This document shows positions 27,813-36,240 of a DNA stretch of 64,000 bases, piece after piece. The position numbers and the translations under genes were made by a program. The notes under the pieces are model-generated. The model had not been told where the DNA came from and searched no databases. It saw only the letters and a list, made by a program, of their open reading frames with translations. How positions within the stretch are numbered: position 1 is the first letter of the stretch; every line of letters starts with the position of its first letter. Source of the stretch: Desertifilum tharense IPPAS B-1220 (lineage in GTDB: Bacteria; Cyanobacteriota; Cyanobacteriia; Cyanobacteriales; Desertifilaceae); the NCBI RefSeq assembly GCF_001746915.1, contig NZ_MJGC01000025.1, positions 62,001-126,000 on the forward strand, in the 5' to 3' direction.

Positions 27813-28710
27813 GAGACTTTTTCCTCCTAGCTCTCAGGAGTAAGAAAAATAAAAATTGAAAATTTTGTCACTTCACAAACTACCCGCGAAATGACTGCCA
27901 GACTATTCGATTAGTGGGAAAGATTACAAGTGTTGACTTCGACCAACAGCGAGCAATGGAGAACAGAAACCGCAGGAATATAGCGTTTTTTGATTGAATG
28001 AGATCCGGCACGATCCCCCTAAATCTCCCTTAAAAAGGGGGACTTTGAACGAGGATGTGCTTCACGGATCTGAAAAAGCTGTACTTCTATTTCAGCGCAC
28101 ATTGACTATCTTGTCAACATGAGGGCTTCTGGTAATATTCGATCGGAGGATCGAGGGTTATGGCGATCGCAAATGGGAACAAACCCCATCAGCGCCTCAT
28201 TTGGGCAATTTCGAGCAACTTTTCCAGAAAAAGCGCTGCTCTAGAGGAATGCGCCTCCTGTATCCTCTGTGCATCTGGCGAACTGCGTACCGAGAATAAA
28301 GCGAACGCCCACATAGGAGATAATACTTAAGAAATTGAGTCTTGGAACTTAGCCCCGCAAAAAGCCGCGATCGCCTAAACTAAGAGCGTCTGTCCGATCC
28401 TGATGGTGGTAAAGGCACAATTAACCCTTGTTTGAGGGCTTGCTGTTGCCATTGTGCTTCCCCAGTAGCCGCGCCAAAGCTGTACCGACTAGCGTCGCGC
28501 CAAGGCTGCACTCTCAAACGCCTGAGCAGTTGACAGTTTCGCTCTTTCTGCCAGAATAAAGCCGATAAGGAGGAGAACTGCAACCGAAAAAATACCCTAA
28601 AACACCCGTAAACCTCGCTGACGTAACCATTCAATCAAGATTTGCTGGATAACAGCTAGGGTTTCGCTCCAGTATTCAATTGCTTTTTGTGTGAGGATAG
28701 TCCAGGGTTC
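27813..28710. other. long spacer upstream of the cruE-like gene
   Basis: About 900 bases without a convincing gene. It contains dispersed-repeat copy 1 (27981-28084). The minus strand at 28380-28690 shows protein-like fragments in one frame interrupted by stops (EYWSETLAVIQQILIEWLRQ, then a hydrophobic VAVLLLIGFILAERAKL), which could be a decayed small membrane-protein gene, but the evidence is thin. Confidence 0.35.
27981..28084 (+). repeat. dispersed repeat element, copy 1
   Basis: About 104 bases starting TATAGCGTTTTTTGATTG and ending CTGAAAAAGCTGTA. It recurs at 30809-30914 in the same orientation with roughly 85-90 percent identity by eye. The core CGATCCCCCTAAAT followed by CCCTTAAAAAGGGGG can form a short hairpin. 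No coding capacity; resembles small non-autonomous mobile or REP-like repeats. Confidence 0.85.
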
Positions 28711-30657
28711 ATGAGTGAATCACCGAATTCTTTACCATCGCCATCTATTTCCCGTCGAACGTTATTTAAATTATTTGGTACGAGTGCCGTTGTTGGGGGA
28801 TTAGGATACTCTCGCTTTACCAAACCAGAGCCTGCGGTCTATGTGCAAGATACCTTAGATTTACCGCGATCGCTCTCTCAACCCAAAACCGCCGTTGTGG
28901 TTGGCGGGGGGTTAGCTGGGTTAGCCAGCGCCTACGAGTTGAGTCAGCGCGGTTTTGCAGTGACGCTGCTGGAAAAATCTCCCCAGTTAGGCGGAAAAAT
29001 TGCCAGTTGGCCGATCCAAGTCGGCGAAGAAACCTTCATGATGGAACATGGGTTTCACGGCTTTTTTCCCCAATACTACAACCTTAAAAAGCTGGTTGAA
29101 GAACTCAATATTCAAGAAAACTTTCTCTCGCTGAAATCCTACGCGGTGGTTTTTCGCGATCGCATCTACGATCCAGAGGTGTTTAAGCCGAGTCATTCTG
29201 CGTTTCCCTGGAATGTGGTAGATTTGGCCATTTCTTCTCCCAACCGCCTGCGCTGGGGAATTAATCTCACCAAACCCGCGCATTGGCAGGTATTTCGCGC
29301 TATTGGTGGCTTTAAAACCGAGAAAACCTTTGCCCGTTTAGATGATATCTCGGTGGCAGATTGGGTAAAAGATGAATTTCCCCAAGGGTTGTACGATCTC
29401 TATTTCCTTCCCTTTGCTAAATCCAGCTTAAATGCACCCGATGTCCTCAGCGTCGGGGAATTAATGCAATTTTTCCACTTTTATTTCTTTGGCAACCCAG
29501 AAGGGTTAGCGTTTAATGGGACCCGTCAAGATATGGGAACCTCCTTGGTAGAACCCATTGTTCGCGCCATTGAAGCCAAAGGCGGAAAGGTGGTAACGGA
29601 AGCCACAGTCAGCAATATTCAAGCCGCAGAGGGTAAAATTACTGCCCTCAGTTACCAGGTGGGGGAGGCGGTTAGCGATGTGCCGTTTTGGGTGAATCGC
29701 AATCGGTTGCTAGCCAGCGATACTTTAGAGTATTACGGTGCAGGCGATCGCGTTTACGCGACCTCAGCTCAAAGTCAAGAGGCGCTATCGTTAACTTGTA
29801 CCCATCAAGGCTGTACGGTGCAACCCCAGGCTGATGGAAAGTTTGTTTGTCCTTGCCACGGGGCCACCTTCGATCGCGATGGCAAGGTGCTTGCTGGCCC
29901 TGCAAAGCGCGATTTAGCGCGGTTTCAGGTGGCAGATCGAGAGGGCGATCGCCTTCAGCTTGCTGGAATTGTCCCGCCTGCTCACCCCCCCATCGAAGAA
30001 ACCCTCCAAGCCGATTATTATGTGATTGCGGCTGATGTTCCAGGGGTGAAACAGCTATTTTCTCTCGTCAGCGGGGACCTCGATCCGCAGGTTAAGGCAA
30101 AGATAGGACAATTGGCGATCGCCGATCCGTTCGCAGTTGCCCGTTTTTGGTTCGATCGCGATTTTGCATGGGAACACAGCAACTTTACCTCGCTTTCCGG
30201 TTATCGTCTCACCGATAGCATTACCCTGTATCACCGCATTCAAGACCAATTTATTGCATGGCATGAAAAAACCGGGGGAAGCGTCGTAGAATTGCACGCC
30301 TACTGTTACAAAGAAAAAGAGTTTCCCGATCAACCGACACTCTTAGCAACGTTTGAGCAAGAACTCTATGAAATTGTGCCAGAACTCAAGGACGCTACAA
30401 TGCTGCATCGGGAATTAGTCAATCAAAAGAACTTCTCTGGCTATCCCCCCGGAAGCTATGCCAATCGTCCTGAAACCCGTTCAGGAATTGCTAACTTAAG
30501 CTTTGCAGGCGATTGGGTGAAAATGCCCTTTCCCTGCGGTTTAATGGAACGCGCCATTAGTAGCGGTTTATTAGCCGCCAATGATATTCTGCACCAAGAA
30601 GGATTGCAACGGAGAACCCTATTTACAGTTATGCCTGAAGGGTTTTTAAAGATTTAG
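28711..30657 (+). CDS. cruE: CrtU/CruE-like carotenoid desaturase with inserted Rieske domain
   Basis: Start chosen at the ATG at 28711 (MSESPNSLPS); about 648 residues. The N-terminus has a twin-arginine-like motif (SRRTLFKLFG) before a hydrophobic stretch. The FAD-binding Rossmann motif follows (AVVVGGGLAGLASAYELSQR), then GGKIASWPI and MEHGFHGFFPQYYNLK. At about 360-400 a Rieske 2Fe-2S site is inserted: CTHQGCTV and CPCHGATFD. The end, FAGDWVKMPFPCGLMERAIS, is typical of phytoene desaturase relatives. The combination fits CrtU/CruE, which converts beta-rings to aromatic rings by desaturation and methyl migration. The Rieske oxygenase gene downstream supports a synechoxanthin role. A generic FAD/Rieske oxidoreductase is the alternative. 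Confidence 0.7.
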   Translation: MSESPNSLPSPSISRRTLFKLFGTSAVVGGLGYSRFTKPEPAVYVQDTLDLPRSLSQPKTAVVVGGGLAGLASAYELSQRGFAVTLLEKSPQLGGKIASWPIQVGEETFMMEHGFHGFFPQYYNLKKLVEELNIQENFLSLKSYAVVFRDRIYDPEVFKPSHSAFPWNVVDLAISSPNRLRWGINLTKPAHWQVFRAIGGFKTEKTFARLDDISVADWVKDEFPQGLYDLYFLPFAKSSLNAPDVLSVGELMQFFHFYFFGNPEGLAFNGTRQDMGTSLVEPIVRAIEAKGGKVVTEATVSNIQAAEGKITALSYQVGEAVSDVPFWVNRNRLLASDTLEYYGAGDRVYATSAQSQEALSLTCTHQGCTVQPQADGKFVCPCHGATFDRDGKVLAGPAKRDLARFQVADREGDRLQLAGIVPPAHPPIEETLQADYYVIAADVPGVKQLFSLVSGDLDPQVKAKIGQLAIADPFAVARFWFDRDFAWEHSNFTSLSGYRLTDSITLYHRIQDQFIAWHEKTGGSVVELHAYCYKEKEFPDQPTLLATFEQELYEIVPELKDATMLHRELVNQKNFSGYPPGSYANRPETRSGIANLSFAGDWVKMPFPCGLMERAISSGLLAANDILHQEGLQRRTLFTVMPEGFLKI

Positions 30658-30757
30658 TTTGAGAATCAACGTTGCCAACTCTAATGCTCAGGTACAGCTA
30701 TCCTAAATCGCGATAAAACCTCTCTTGCAGGCTTAACCTGGATGCTTTAACTCCGGT

Positions 30758-30787
30758 TCCCCCCTTTGCAAGGGGGGTTAGGGGGAT
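30758..30787 (-). repeat. inverted copy of the dispersed-repeat core
   Basis: CCCCCCTTTGCAAGGGGGG followed by TTAGGGGGATC. This is the reverse complement, with a few changes, of the core at 30842-30871, so the two could pair into a stem enclosing about 54 bases between the cruE-like and cruH-like genes. Confidence 0.75.
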
Positions 30788-30808
30788 CAAAACCCTGCTA
30801 GAAAAACT

Positions 30809-30914
30809 TATAGCGTTTTTTGATTGGATGAGATCCGGCACGATCCCCCTAAATCCCCCTTAGTAAGGGGGACTTTGAAGAAAGTGTACTTCACAAACCT
30901 GAAAAATGCTGTAT
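30809..30914 (+). repeat. dispersed repeat element, copy 2
   Basis: Same element as at 27981-28084, here with CCCCCTTAGTAAGGGGG in the core. The two copies lie in the same orientation either side of the cruE-like gene, about 2.8 kb apart, and could support deletion by recombination. Confidence 0.85.
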
Positions 30915-30998
30915 GTATACACAGTAACCTGTAAGAGAGAGTAAAATTTCCCTCATGAATTCGCCTAAAAATACTAAACTGCAAGGATAAAAACGAAA

Positions 30999-32069
30999 AT
31001 GCAAACCTCAATAAAAAACCGCGATCGCGCTCATATTCGTCAAACTGGAATTAACCCCAATCACTGGTATGTAGTTGCTCAAAGTCGAGAAGTCAAACAA
31101 GACCCTATCAGCGTTACCCTGTGGCATCAACCGATTGTTTTATTCCGCGATAGTCAAGGACAAATTCACGCCCTAGAAGACCGCTGTCCCCATCGCCAGG
31201 TTAAACTCAGTCATGGCCAGGTTGTCAATGATTGGATTGAATGCGCCTATCATGGCTGGCGATTAGATACAGAGGGAAATTGTGCCGAAGTCCCCTATCT
31301 TGCCGATAATCAAAAACTGCCTAGCTGTAAAATCCGTCGCTATCCCGTTCAGGAACTTGATGGCTTTATCTGGCTGTTTTTGGGCGAAGACAACCCCGAT
31401 TCTATTGCCCCGTTAGGCTTGCCCGAATGGGAACATCTGAATTATATTGCTACCGTTTCTATTATTAACTGTAATGCCCATTATTCTTATCTGATTGAAA
31501 ACTTAATGGACATGTATCACGGGCATTTACATCATAACTGGCAAGCTTGGACGGATGCCAAACTCGAATCTATCGATGAAGATGATAGCCGCGTTGATGC
31601 CCATTACCAAGCCCAAAGTTATTATCGCATTGATAAGATTTGGTCGATTTCTCAACTCTTTTTTCCCGCCTTGCGCCGCCTGCATCCCGAACCTTTGGAA
31701 GTCAGTTATGTTTATCCCCATTGGGTATCTACATTAGGACAAGACTTCAAAATCTGCTGTCTGTTTTGCCCCATTAGCGAAACCCAAACCCGCGCCTATC
31801 TGATACACTTTACCTCGCTGAATGCGTTCTGGCGATTGCATAAACTTCCCGTTGGGTTTCGGCGCTTTGTCAAGGATAGTTTGTATGGTTCGGCACAAAA
31901 ATTGCTCGATGGCTTAGTGCGTCAAGATGTGGTGATGATTGAAGAAGAACAACAATCCTTTTTACAACATCCCGAACGGAATAACTACGAACTCAACCGC
32001 GCCTTAGTCAGCGTTCAACGCCTCATTAGAAAACAAGCGGAGTTAGGAAATACTGAGTTTAGCTGTTAG
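30999..32069 (+). CDS. cruH: Rieske non-haem iron oxygenase, CruH-like
   Basis: A 356-residue protein. The N-terminal Rieske domain has CPHRQVKLSHG and CAYHGWRLD (2Fe-2S ligands), and the catalytic domain has LIENLMDMYHGHLHHNW with the D-x2-H-x4-H mononuclear iron site. It belongs to the ring-hydroxylating oxygenase superfamily, alpha-subunit type, and needs an external reductase. Placement 341 bases after a CruE-like gene on the same strand suggests CruH, the enzyme that oxidises terminal methyl groups to carboxyls in synechoxanthin. That assignment depends on context; without it this would be a Rieske oxygenase of unknown substrate. SD-like AAGGAT precedes the ATG. Confidence 0.68.
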   Translation: MQTSIKNRDRAHIRQTGINPNHWYVVAQSREVKQDPISVTLWHQPIVLFRDSQGQIHALEDRCPHRQVKLSHGQVVNDWIECAYHGWRLDTEGNCAEVPYLADNQKLPSCKIRRYPVQELDGFIWLFLGEDNPDSIAPLGLPEWEHLNYIATVSIINCNAHYSYLIENLMDMYHGHLHHNWQAWTDAKLESIDEDDSRVDAHYQAQSYYRIDKIWSISQLFFPALRRLHPEPLEVSYVYPHWVSTLGQDFKICCLFCPISETQTRAYLIHFTSLNAFWRLHKLPVGFRRFVKDSLYGSAQKLLDGLVRQDVVMIEEEQQSFLQHPERNNYELNRALVSVQRLIRKQAELGNTEFSC

Positions 32070-32204
32070 AAGCGTTCTTGGGGTGGGAAAACTAATCAGG
32101 AGACTATCCGAAAAACTCTGTTTCTCTGGCGGAGTTTATAGAAATCTGACTCGCAATAGCCTCTCCCGAACTACTATTTTATCCTGACCAAGGAGGAATA
32201 ACCC

Positions 32205-32705
32205 ATGATAGCCTCTACTCAAGACCTGGAAAGAACCCAGAAACTCGCTCAAAAAGGTCTGTGGACAACAGGTTTACTGACTTTCTTTTTTCCGTTGTTG
32301 GGTTATATGTATACTGGACGCTACAAAGCACTCCTCAAAGGCTTTGGAATTTGTTTGGGTGCCTTGTTTGTGTTCTTTTTAATCAATCCTTCAGCGGCTG
32401 ACGATGAAGATTCTGCCAACGGTATCTTCTTCCTATACCTTGTGGGAGCTACAATCGACAATACTAGGGCTGTGCGTAAAGCCAAGAACAGCGTAGGGAC
32501 GCAACCTGTATTAAACCCCGATTTGAATGTGAAGTTGCTAAAACTCGCTAAAGCTAAAGGAGAAATCAGCCTTGCAGATTGCGTGATTGAAACTAGCCTT
32601 CCCCCTGAAAAAATTCAAGGGGTTTTAAACGACCTGCAACGCCAAGATTTAATTAGAGTTGCCAACCGTTCGAGCGATGGAGCCGTAGTATACCGGATTG
32701 TTTAA
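32205..32705 (+). CDS. small membrane protein with C-terminal winged-helix domain
   Basis: A 166-residue protein. Two hydrophobic segments, GLWTTGLLTFFFPLLGYMYT and LLKGFGICLGALFVFFLI, resemble TM2-domain proteins (GYMYTGRYK). A third weak one follows (IFFLYLVGATI). The C-terminal 60 residues look like a winged helix: KLLKLAKAKGEISLADCVIE, LQRQDLIRVANRSSDG, ending VVYRIV. A strong SD (AAGGAGGAAT) supports the ATG. Possibly a membrane-tethered regulator; function unknown. It overlaps the convergent GGCT gene by 4 bases. Confidence 0.7.
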   Translation: MIASTQDLERTQKLAQKGLWTTGLLTFFFPLLGYMYTGRYKALLKGFGICLGALFVFFLINPSAADDEDSANGIFFLYLVGATIDNTRAVRKAKNSVGTQPVLNPDLNVKLLKLAKAKGEISLADCVIETSLPPEKIQGVLNDLQRQDLIRVANRSSDGAVVYRIV

Positions 32706-33274
32706 GCCGATCGCAAGGTTTGCATTTGCCAGTGGCGCTGCTGTAACTGGTGCATGTGATCGAACAGTTTCCAGCAATAGTGTTCTGGTAGTCCGCAAGT
32801 GACCGCCCCGCGCATGACGACGTTAAAATACCAGTCATTCGGGGCAATTTCTTCGGGTAACTTGTCTACGACAACATAGGTTCGGACATTTTTATAAACT
32901 TTCCCGTTGTGACTCAGTTCAATCACCTCTCGCCGATAGCCGTTGCGAGGAACTTCTTCGCGTTCGTCAAGGCGATCGCTAAATCTCCACGGTAGCTCGT
33001 ATAATACTCCCTCTACGGTTGCCTGCGGGTCGCGAACGATATCTAAGACTCCACAGTTGCGAAGTTGCGATCGCCGATAAAAGCCTAACCGATATCCGCG
33101 CAAGGTTGCAGGCCCCACCACATAGGAATGCGTGTTTTCCCCAAAGGTGCGCTTCAGGTCTACTGGACACATACACGAACCGTAAGCAAAATAGTAAAAC
33201 GTGGATTCTGTAGGGGAGGGTTCAACAGGATTCGCTACGGAAATTCGGTGTAAGCGTTCAGCTAGAACAGTCAT
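32702..33274 (-). CDS. gamma-glutamylcyclotransferase-like (GGCT/AIG2) protein
   Basis: A 190-residue protein of the GGCT fold: the substrate loop YYFAYGSCMCPVDLKRTFGE (YGS motif) and a later segment with EREEVPRNGYRREVIEL, carrying the glutamate expected at the active site (DEREEV). Members release 5-oxoproline from gamma-glutamyl peptides or amines, possibly in glutathione turnover. The substrate cannot be told. Stands alone, tail to tail with the membrane/winged-helix gene. Confidence 0.85.
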   Translation of the reverse strand: MTVLAERLHRISVANPVEPSPTESTFYYFAYGSCMCPVDLKRTFGENTHSYVVGPATLRGYRLGFYRRSQLRNCGVLDIVRDPQATVEGVLYELPWRFSDRLDEREEVPRNGYRREVIELSHNGKVYKNVRTYVVVDKLPEEIAPNDWYFNVVMRGAVTCGLPEHYCWKLFDHMHQLQQRHWQMQTLRSA

Positions 33275-33454
33275 ATCAACATGAAGAATGCTAAATACCT
33301 TATCTAAGAGATGATTGTATCAAGAAACTTCTTGAAACACAACTATTCCGATAGATGAACCGTAGATTCCTGCGAATCCGTTGCAACTTTAAAACGGAAA
33401 GGGGTTGGGTTGCCCTTCGCCTCACCCAACCCCAGAAAGTCAGAGTTGCAGACT

Positions 33455-35569
33455 CTAACGGTTGTCTAGTTCCACCAGCGTTCCAGCATCATTGGTGCGG
33501 AACGTCCAGTTATTGCGGCCCGCCGTAACCGTCACCTCCCAACCGGGAACCATCACAGCACCGCACAGAACCCCCGGACGGCTTAACCCCAAGCAAGAGT
33601 CCGGCCAATTTTGCCGTTGAGCATTGGTAATTTGAATCAGAGAAGCCGGAACCCCCGAACGTTGCGACGCCGCGCGAATCACCGCTTTAGAGACATCATC
33701 CGGTAACAGGTTTCCAGTTTGAGCAGTCTCTGGGAAGATGATGCTGCCATCCGCATTGGTGCGATAGACCCAATTATTGCGTTCGTCGGTGACTTCAACG
33801 CGCCATCCCGGTGTAGGCGTTTGCAGACAGCGAACAGTGGGAAGCGATAAATCTAAACACGCATTCGACCAATTATTCTGGGTGGCGTTTGCGATCCGCA
33901 GTTGGCTAGCGGGAATTCCCGTATCAAACGCGATCTGTTCTCGGACTAAATTCATAACGCGATCCGGAAGGCGGAAGGGGGCCGAATTGGGATCGAGGAC
34001 CGCCACTTGTGCCAAAGCAACATTCGAGCCTGTATTATCTGTACGATAGATCCAGCGATCGCCACTATTGCGCCGACCCACCGTTACCTCCCAACCGGGA
34101 ACCGCACCTTGAGAACAGAAGCGTCCTTGTGCTTCCAAACCCAAACAGCCATTCGGCCAAGTCTGCTGTCGAGAGTCCACCACCATTAGCTGAGACGTAT
34201 TAATCCGCGTCCGGTTGGCCACATCATTGAATACCGCCGTCGTCACCGCATTGGGTAAACTTCCAGAAGTATTGCCCGTTTCGGGACGAACAACGCGACC
34301 TTCCAAATCTGTGCGATAGACCCAATTGGTGCGACCATCAGACACCACCAACCGCCAGCCTTGAACCTGCGCTAACGTGCAAGCTTCTCGCGGTTCTGCC
34401 AAACCCAAGCAGCCATCCGGCCAAGTTTGGCGGGTAGATTCCACCAGACGGAAGTTATTACTCGGAATTCGAGTCCGGTTCGATAAATCGCGATACACCG
34501 CATTTAAGAGTGTATTGCCAGGTTGATTGGTATTGCTACCATCCGACTCTAACCGGACACTACGGCCTGTGTTGTCCGTGCGATAAACCCAATTGTTACG
34601 CCCCTCACTCACCACAACCCGCCAACCCGGAACCTGTGCAAATAAGCAAGATTCATTCGGGCCACCCAGTCCCAAACAGCTATCCGACCAAGTTTGTTGA
34701 GTCGCTTCCGTAACGCGGAAATTGCCCACCGGAAGCCGAGTGCGGTTGGAAACATCGCGATAAACGGCGTTCAAAACTGTACCCGGCAGTTCAGTTCCCC
34801 CCGTGGCGCTATCATCTTGCAGGCGAACAGTGCGGCCGTTTAAGTCAGTGCGATAAACCCAGGTATCGCGGTTATTGGTTACGGTAATTTCCCAACCTTC
34901 TACCAAGGCTTGACCGCAGAATTCGCCAGGTTCTTCTAAGCCTAAACAGGTGTTGGGCCAGGTTTGGCGGGTCGAACGGACTAGCCGGAGTTGGTTTTGG
35001 GGAATATTCATCCGCCGGGAAATATCGCGGAAAACTGTATCAATCACCTGGCGGGAGGGGGTGCCAGTTTGACCATTTTGGCCGTTTTGACCGTTTTGAC
35101 CGACGAGGCGAATGACGCTACCATCTTGGTTGCTGCGAAACACCCAAGGGGTATTTTGATTGGGGACGCGAACGCTGACTTCCCAACCGGGAACTAAGGC
35201 GCGAGTGCAAAGGCTAGTACCATCGTCAATTCCCAAGCAGCCATCGGGCCAAGTTTGTTGTTGAGAACTGATGACTTGGATGCGTCCCACGGGTTGACCG
35301 GAACGTTGAGAAGCCTCGCGAATGACGGCGTTTCTGACATTTCGGGGTAAGTTTTGCCCTAAACCCGGTATGGGGAAAGGGAAGAGTTGGGCATAGAGTT
35401 CGCCTTCTGCTTTAATCGGTTTGTCTAAGGGTTTGGCGATCGCACTTTCCACCCCGATTAAACTGCCACTGGCTGCTAAAATAGCAACCAACATGACTTG
35501 AGACCAACGATTCTGGCGCAGGTTAGCAATATTTGTAGAGGAAGATTGAGAAAGTTGTTGTACAGACAT
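33455..35569 (-). CDS. exported protein made of seven ~90-residue CLGL repeats
   Basis: A 704-residue protein with a signal or anchor sequence (SQVMLVAILAASGSLIGVES) and then seven tandem units of 80-95 residues. Each has a helical start (AVIREASQRSG or AVYRDVSNRTR), a QTWP(D/N)xCLGL signature, a second Cys about 11 residues later, a PGWEV(T/S)V strand and a (N/D)xWVYRTDxxG ending. Each unit therefore has a conserved Cys pair, likely a disulfide outside the cytoplasm. Units 1 and 2 are joined by a VGQNGQNGQNGQTG linker. It is probably periplasmic or surface bound. I know of no function; inhibitor-like or binding modules are possible. Confidence 0.82.
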   Translation of the reverse strand: MSVQQLSQSSSTNIANLRQNRWSQVMLVAILAASGSLIGVESAIAKPLDKPIKAEGELYAQLFPFPIPGLGQNLPRNVRNAVIREASQRSGQPVGRIQVISSQQQTWPDGCLGIDDGTSLCTRALVPGWEVSVRVPNQNTPWVFRSNQDGSVIRLVGQNGQNGQNGQTGTPSRQVIDTVFRDISRRMNIPQNQLRLVRSTRQTWPNTCLGLEEPGEFCGQALVEGWEITVTNNRDTWVYRTDLNGRTVRLQDDSATGGTELPGTVLNAVYRDVSNRTRLPVGNFRVTEATQQTWSDSCLGLGGPNESCLFAQVPGWRVVVSEGRNNWVYRTDNTGRSVRLESDGSNTNQPGNTLLNAVYRDLSNRTRIPSNNFRLVESTRQTWPDGCLGLAEPREACTLAQVQGWRLVVSDGRTNWVYRTDLEGRVVRPETGNTSGSLPNAVTTAVFNDVANRTRINTSQLMVVDSRQQTWPNGCLGLEAQGRFCSQGAVPGWEVTVGRRNSGDRWIYRTDNTGSNVALAQVAVLDPNSAPFRLPDRVMNLVREQIAFDTGIPASQLRIANATQNNWSNACLDLSLPTVRCLQTPTPGWRVEVTDERNNWVYRTNADGSIIFPETAQTGNLLPDDVSKAVIRAASQRSGVPASLIQITNAQRQNWPDSCLGLSRPGVLCGAVMVPGWEVTVTAGRNNWTFRTNDAGTLVELDNR

Positions 35570-35845
35570 GGGATTGATCGCCTCAAAGCAAAGTTAAAAT
35601 CACCGCTGGCGGTTGTGTAATCGGAAAAATTCAGGCGAGAAAGAATCTAGATCTCGCCCTAGAGTGCCGCACTTTAATGGGGTTGGGTCGTTTTTTATGA
35701 CTGAATCAAAGTTGCTGGGGTTCCTCAAAAAATAGAGCAGTCTTCAATCAATTGGGGATGTCTTGGCAACCCTTGAAACAACAAAGAATTCCACAACCGC
35801 CTCACCCAAACGGATGATTTTTATGCAAGCTATTTTTAAGTATTT
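35570..35845. other. spacer between the VOC gene and the CLGL-repeat gene
   Basis: 276 bases. Presumably contains the promoter of the minus-strand repeat protein. I see no recognisable element or gene. Confidence 0.35.
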
Positions 35846-36238
35846 TTAACCCTCGTAGATTTCTAAGGGTAAGCCGTCAGGATCTTTAAAGAAGGTAAAG
35901 CGTTTTCCGGTTAATTCATCGAGGCGAATGGGTTCAACGGCGATCCCTTTGGCTTCAAGTTCAGCAACGCTGGCGGCGATATCTTCGACTTCAAAGGCTA
36001 AATGTCTCAAACCGCAGGCTTCCGGCTGGCTAGGTCTTTCGGGAGGGTTGGGAAAGGAAAATAACTCAAGGCGATCGCACTTTCCCACCTGTAAATCTAG
36101 TTTATAGGAATTGCGCTCTTTTCTGTAGGTTTCTTGGATCGTTTCAAACCCTAGCAGATTTACATAAAACTCTTTTGACTTCTGATAATCTGCACAAATA
36201 ATCGCAACGTGATGAATTGAGTTAAACTTCATAGTCAA
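35846..36238 (-). CDS. gloA2: VOC family glyoxalase I-like protein (YaeR/GloA2 type)
   Basis: A 130-residue protein of the vicinal oxygen chelate fold: SIHHVAIICADYQKSKEFYV, then LGFETIQETYRKERNSYKLD, GLRHLAFEVEDIAASVAEL and FTFFKDPDGLPLEIYE. The metal-ligand His and Glu positions are present. The subfamily is often annotated SMU1112c/YaeR, of unclear substrate. It begins 2 bases after the sbcC stop, so it is cotranscribed with it. Confidence 0.88.
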   Translation of the reverse strand: MTMKFNSIHHVAIICADYQKSKEFYVNLLGFETIQETYRKERNSYKLDLQVGKCDRLELFSFPNPPERPSQPEACGLRHLAFEVEDIAASVAELEAKGIAVEPIRLDELTGKRFTFFKDPDGLPLEIYEG

Positions 36239-36240
36239 GC

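Noticed and set aside
28380..28634. Minus-strand frame of 84 codons in the spacer before the cruE-like gene
   Set aside because: No recognisable motif. Another frame of the same strand shows protein-like stretches broken by stops, so at best this is a decayed gene.
33777..35197. Plus-strand frames across the CLGL-repeat gene
   Set aside because: They are antisense shadows of a clearly coding repeat gene.
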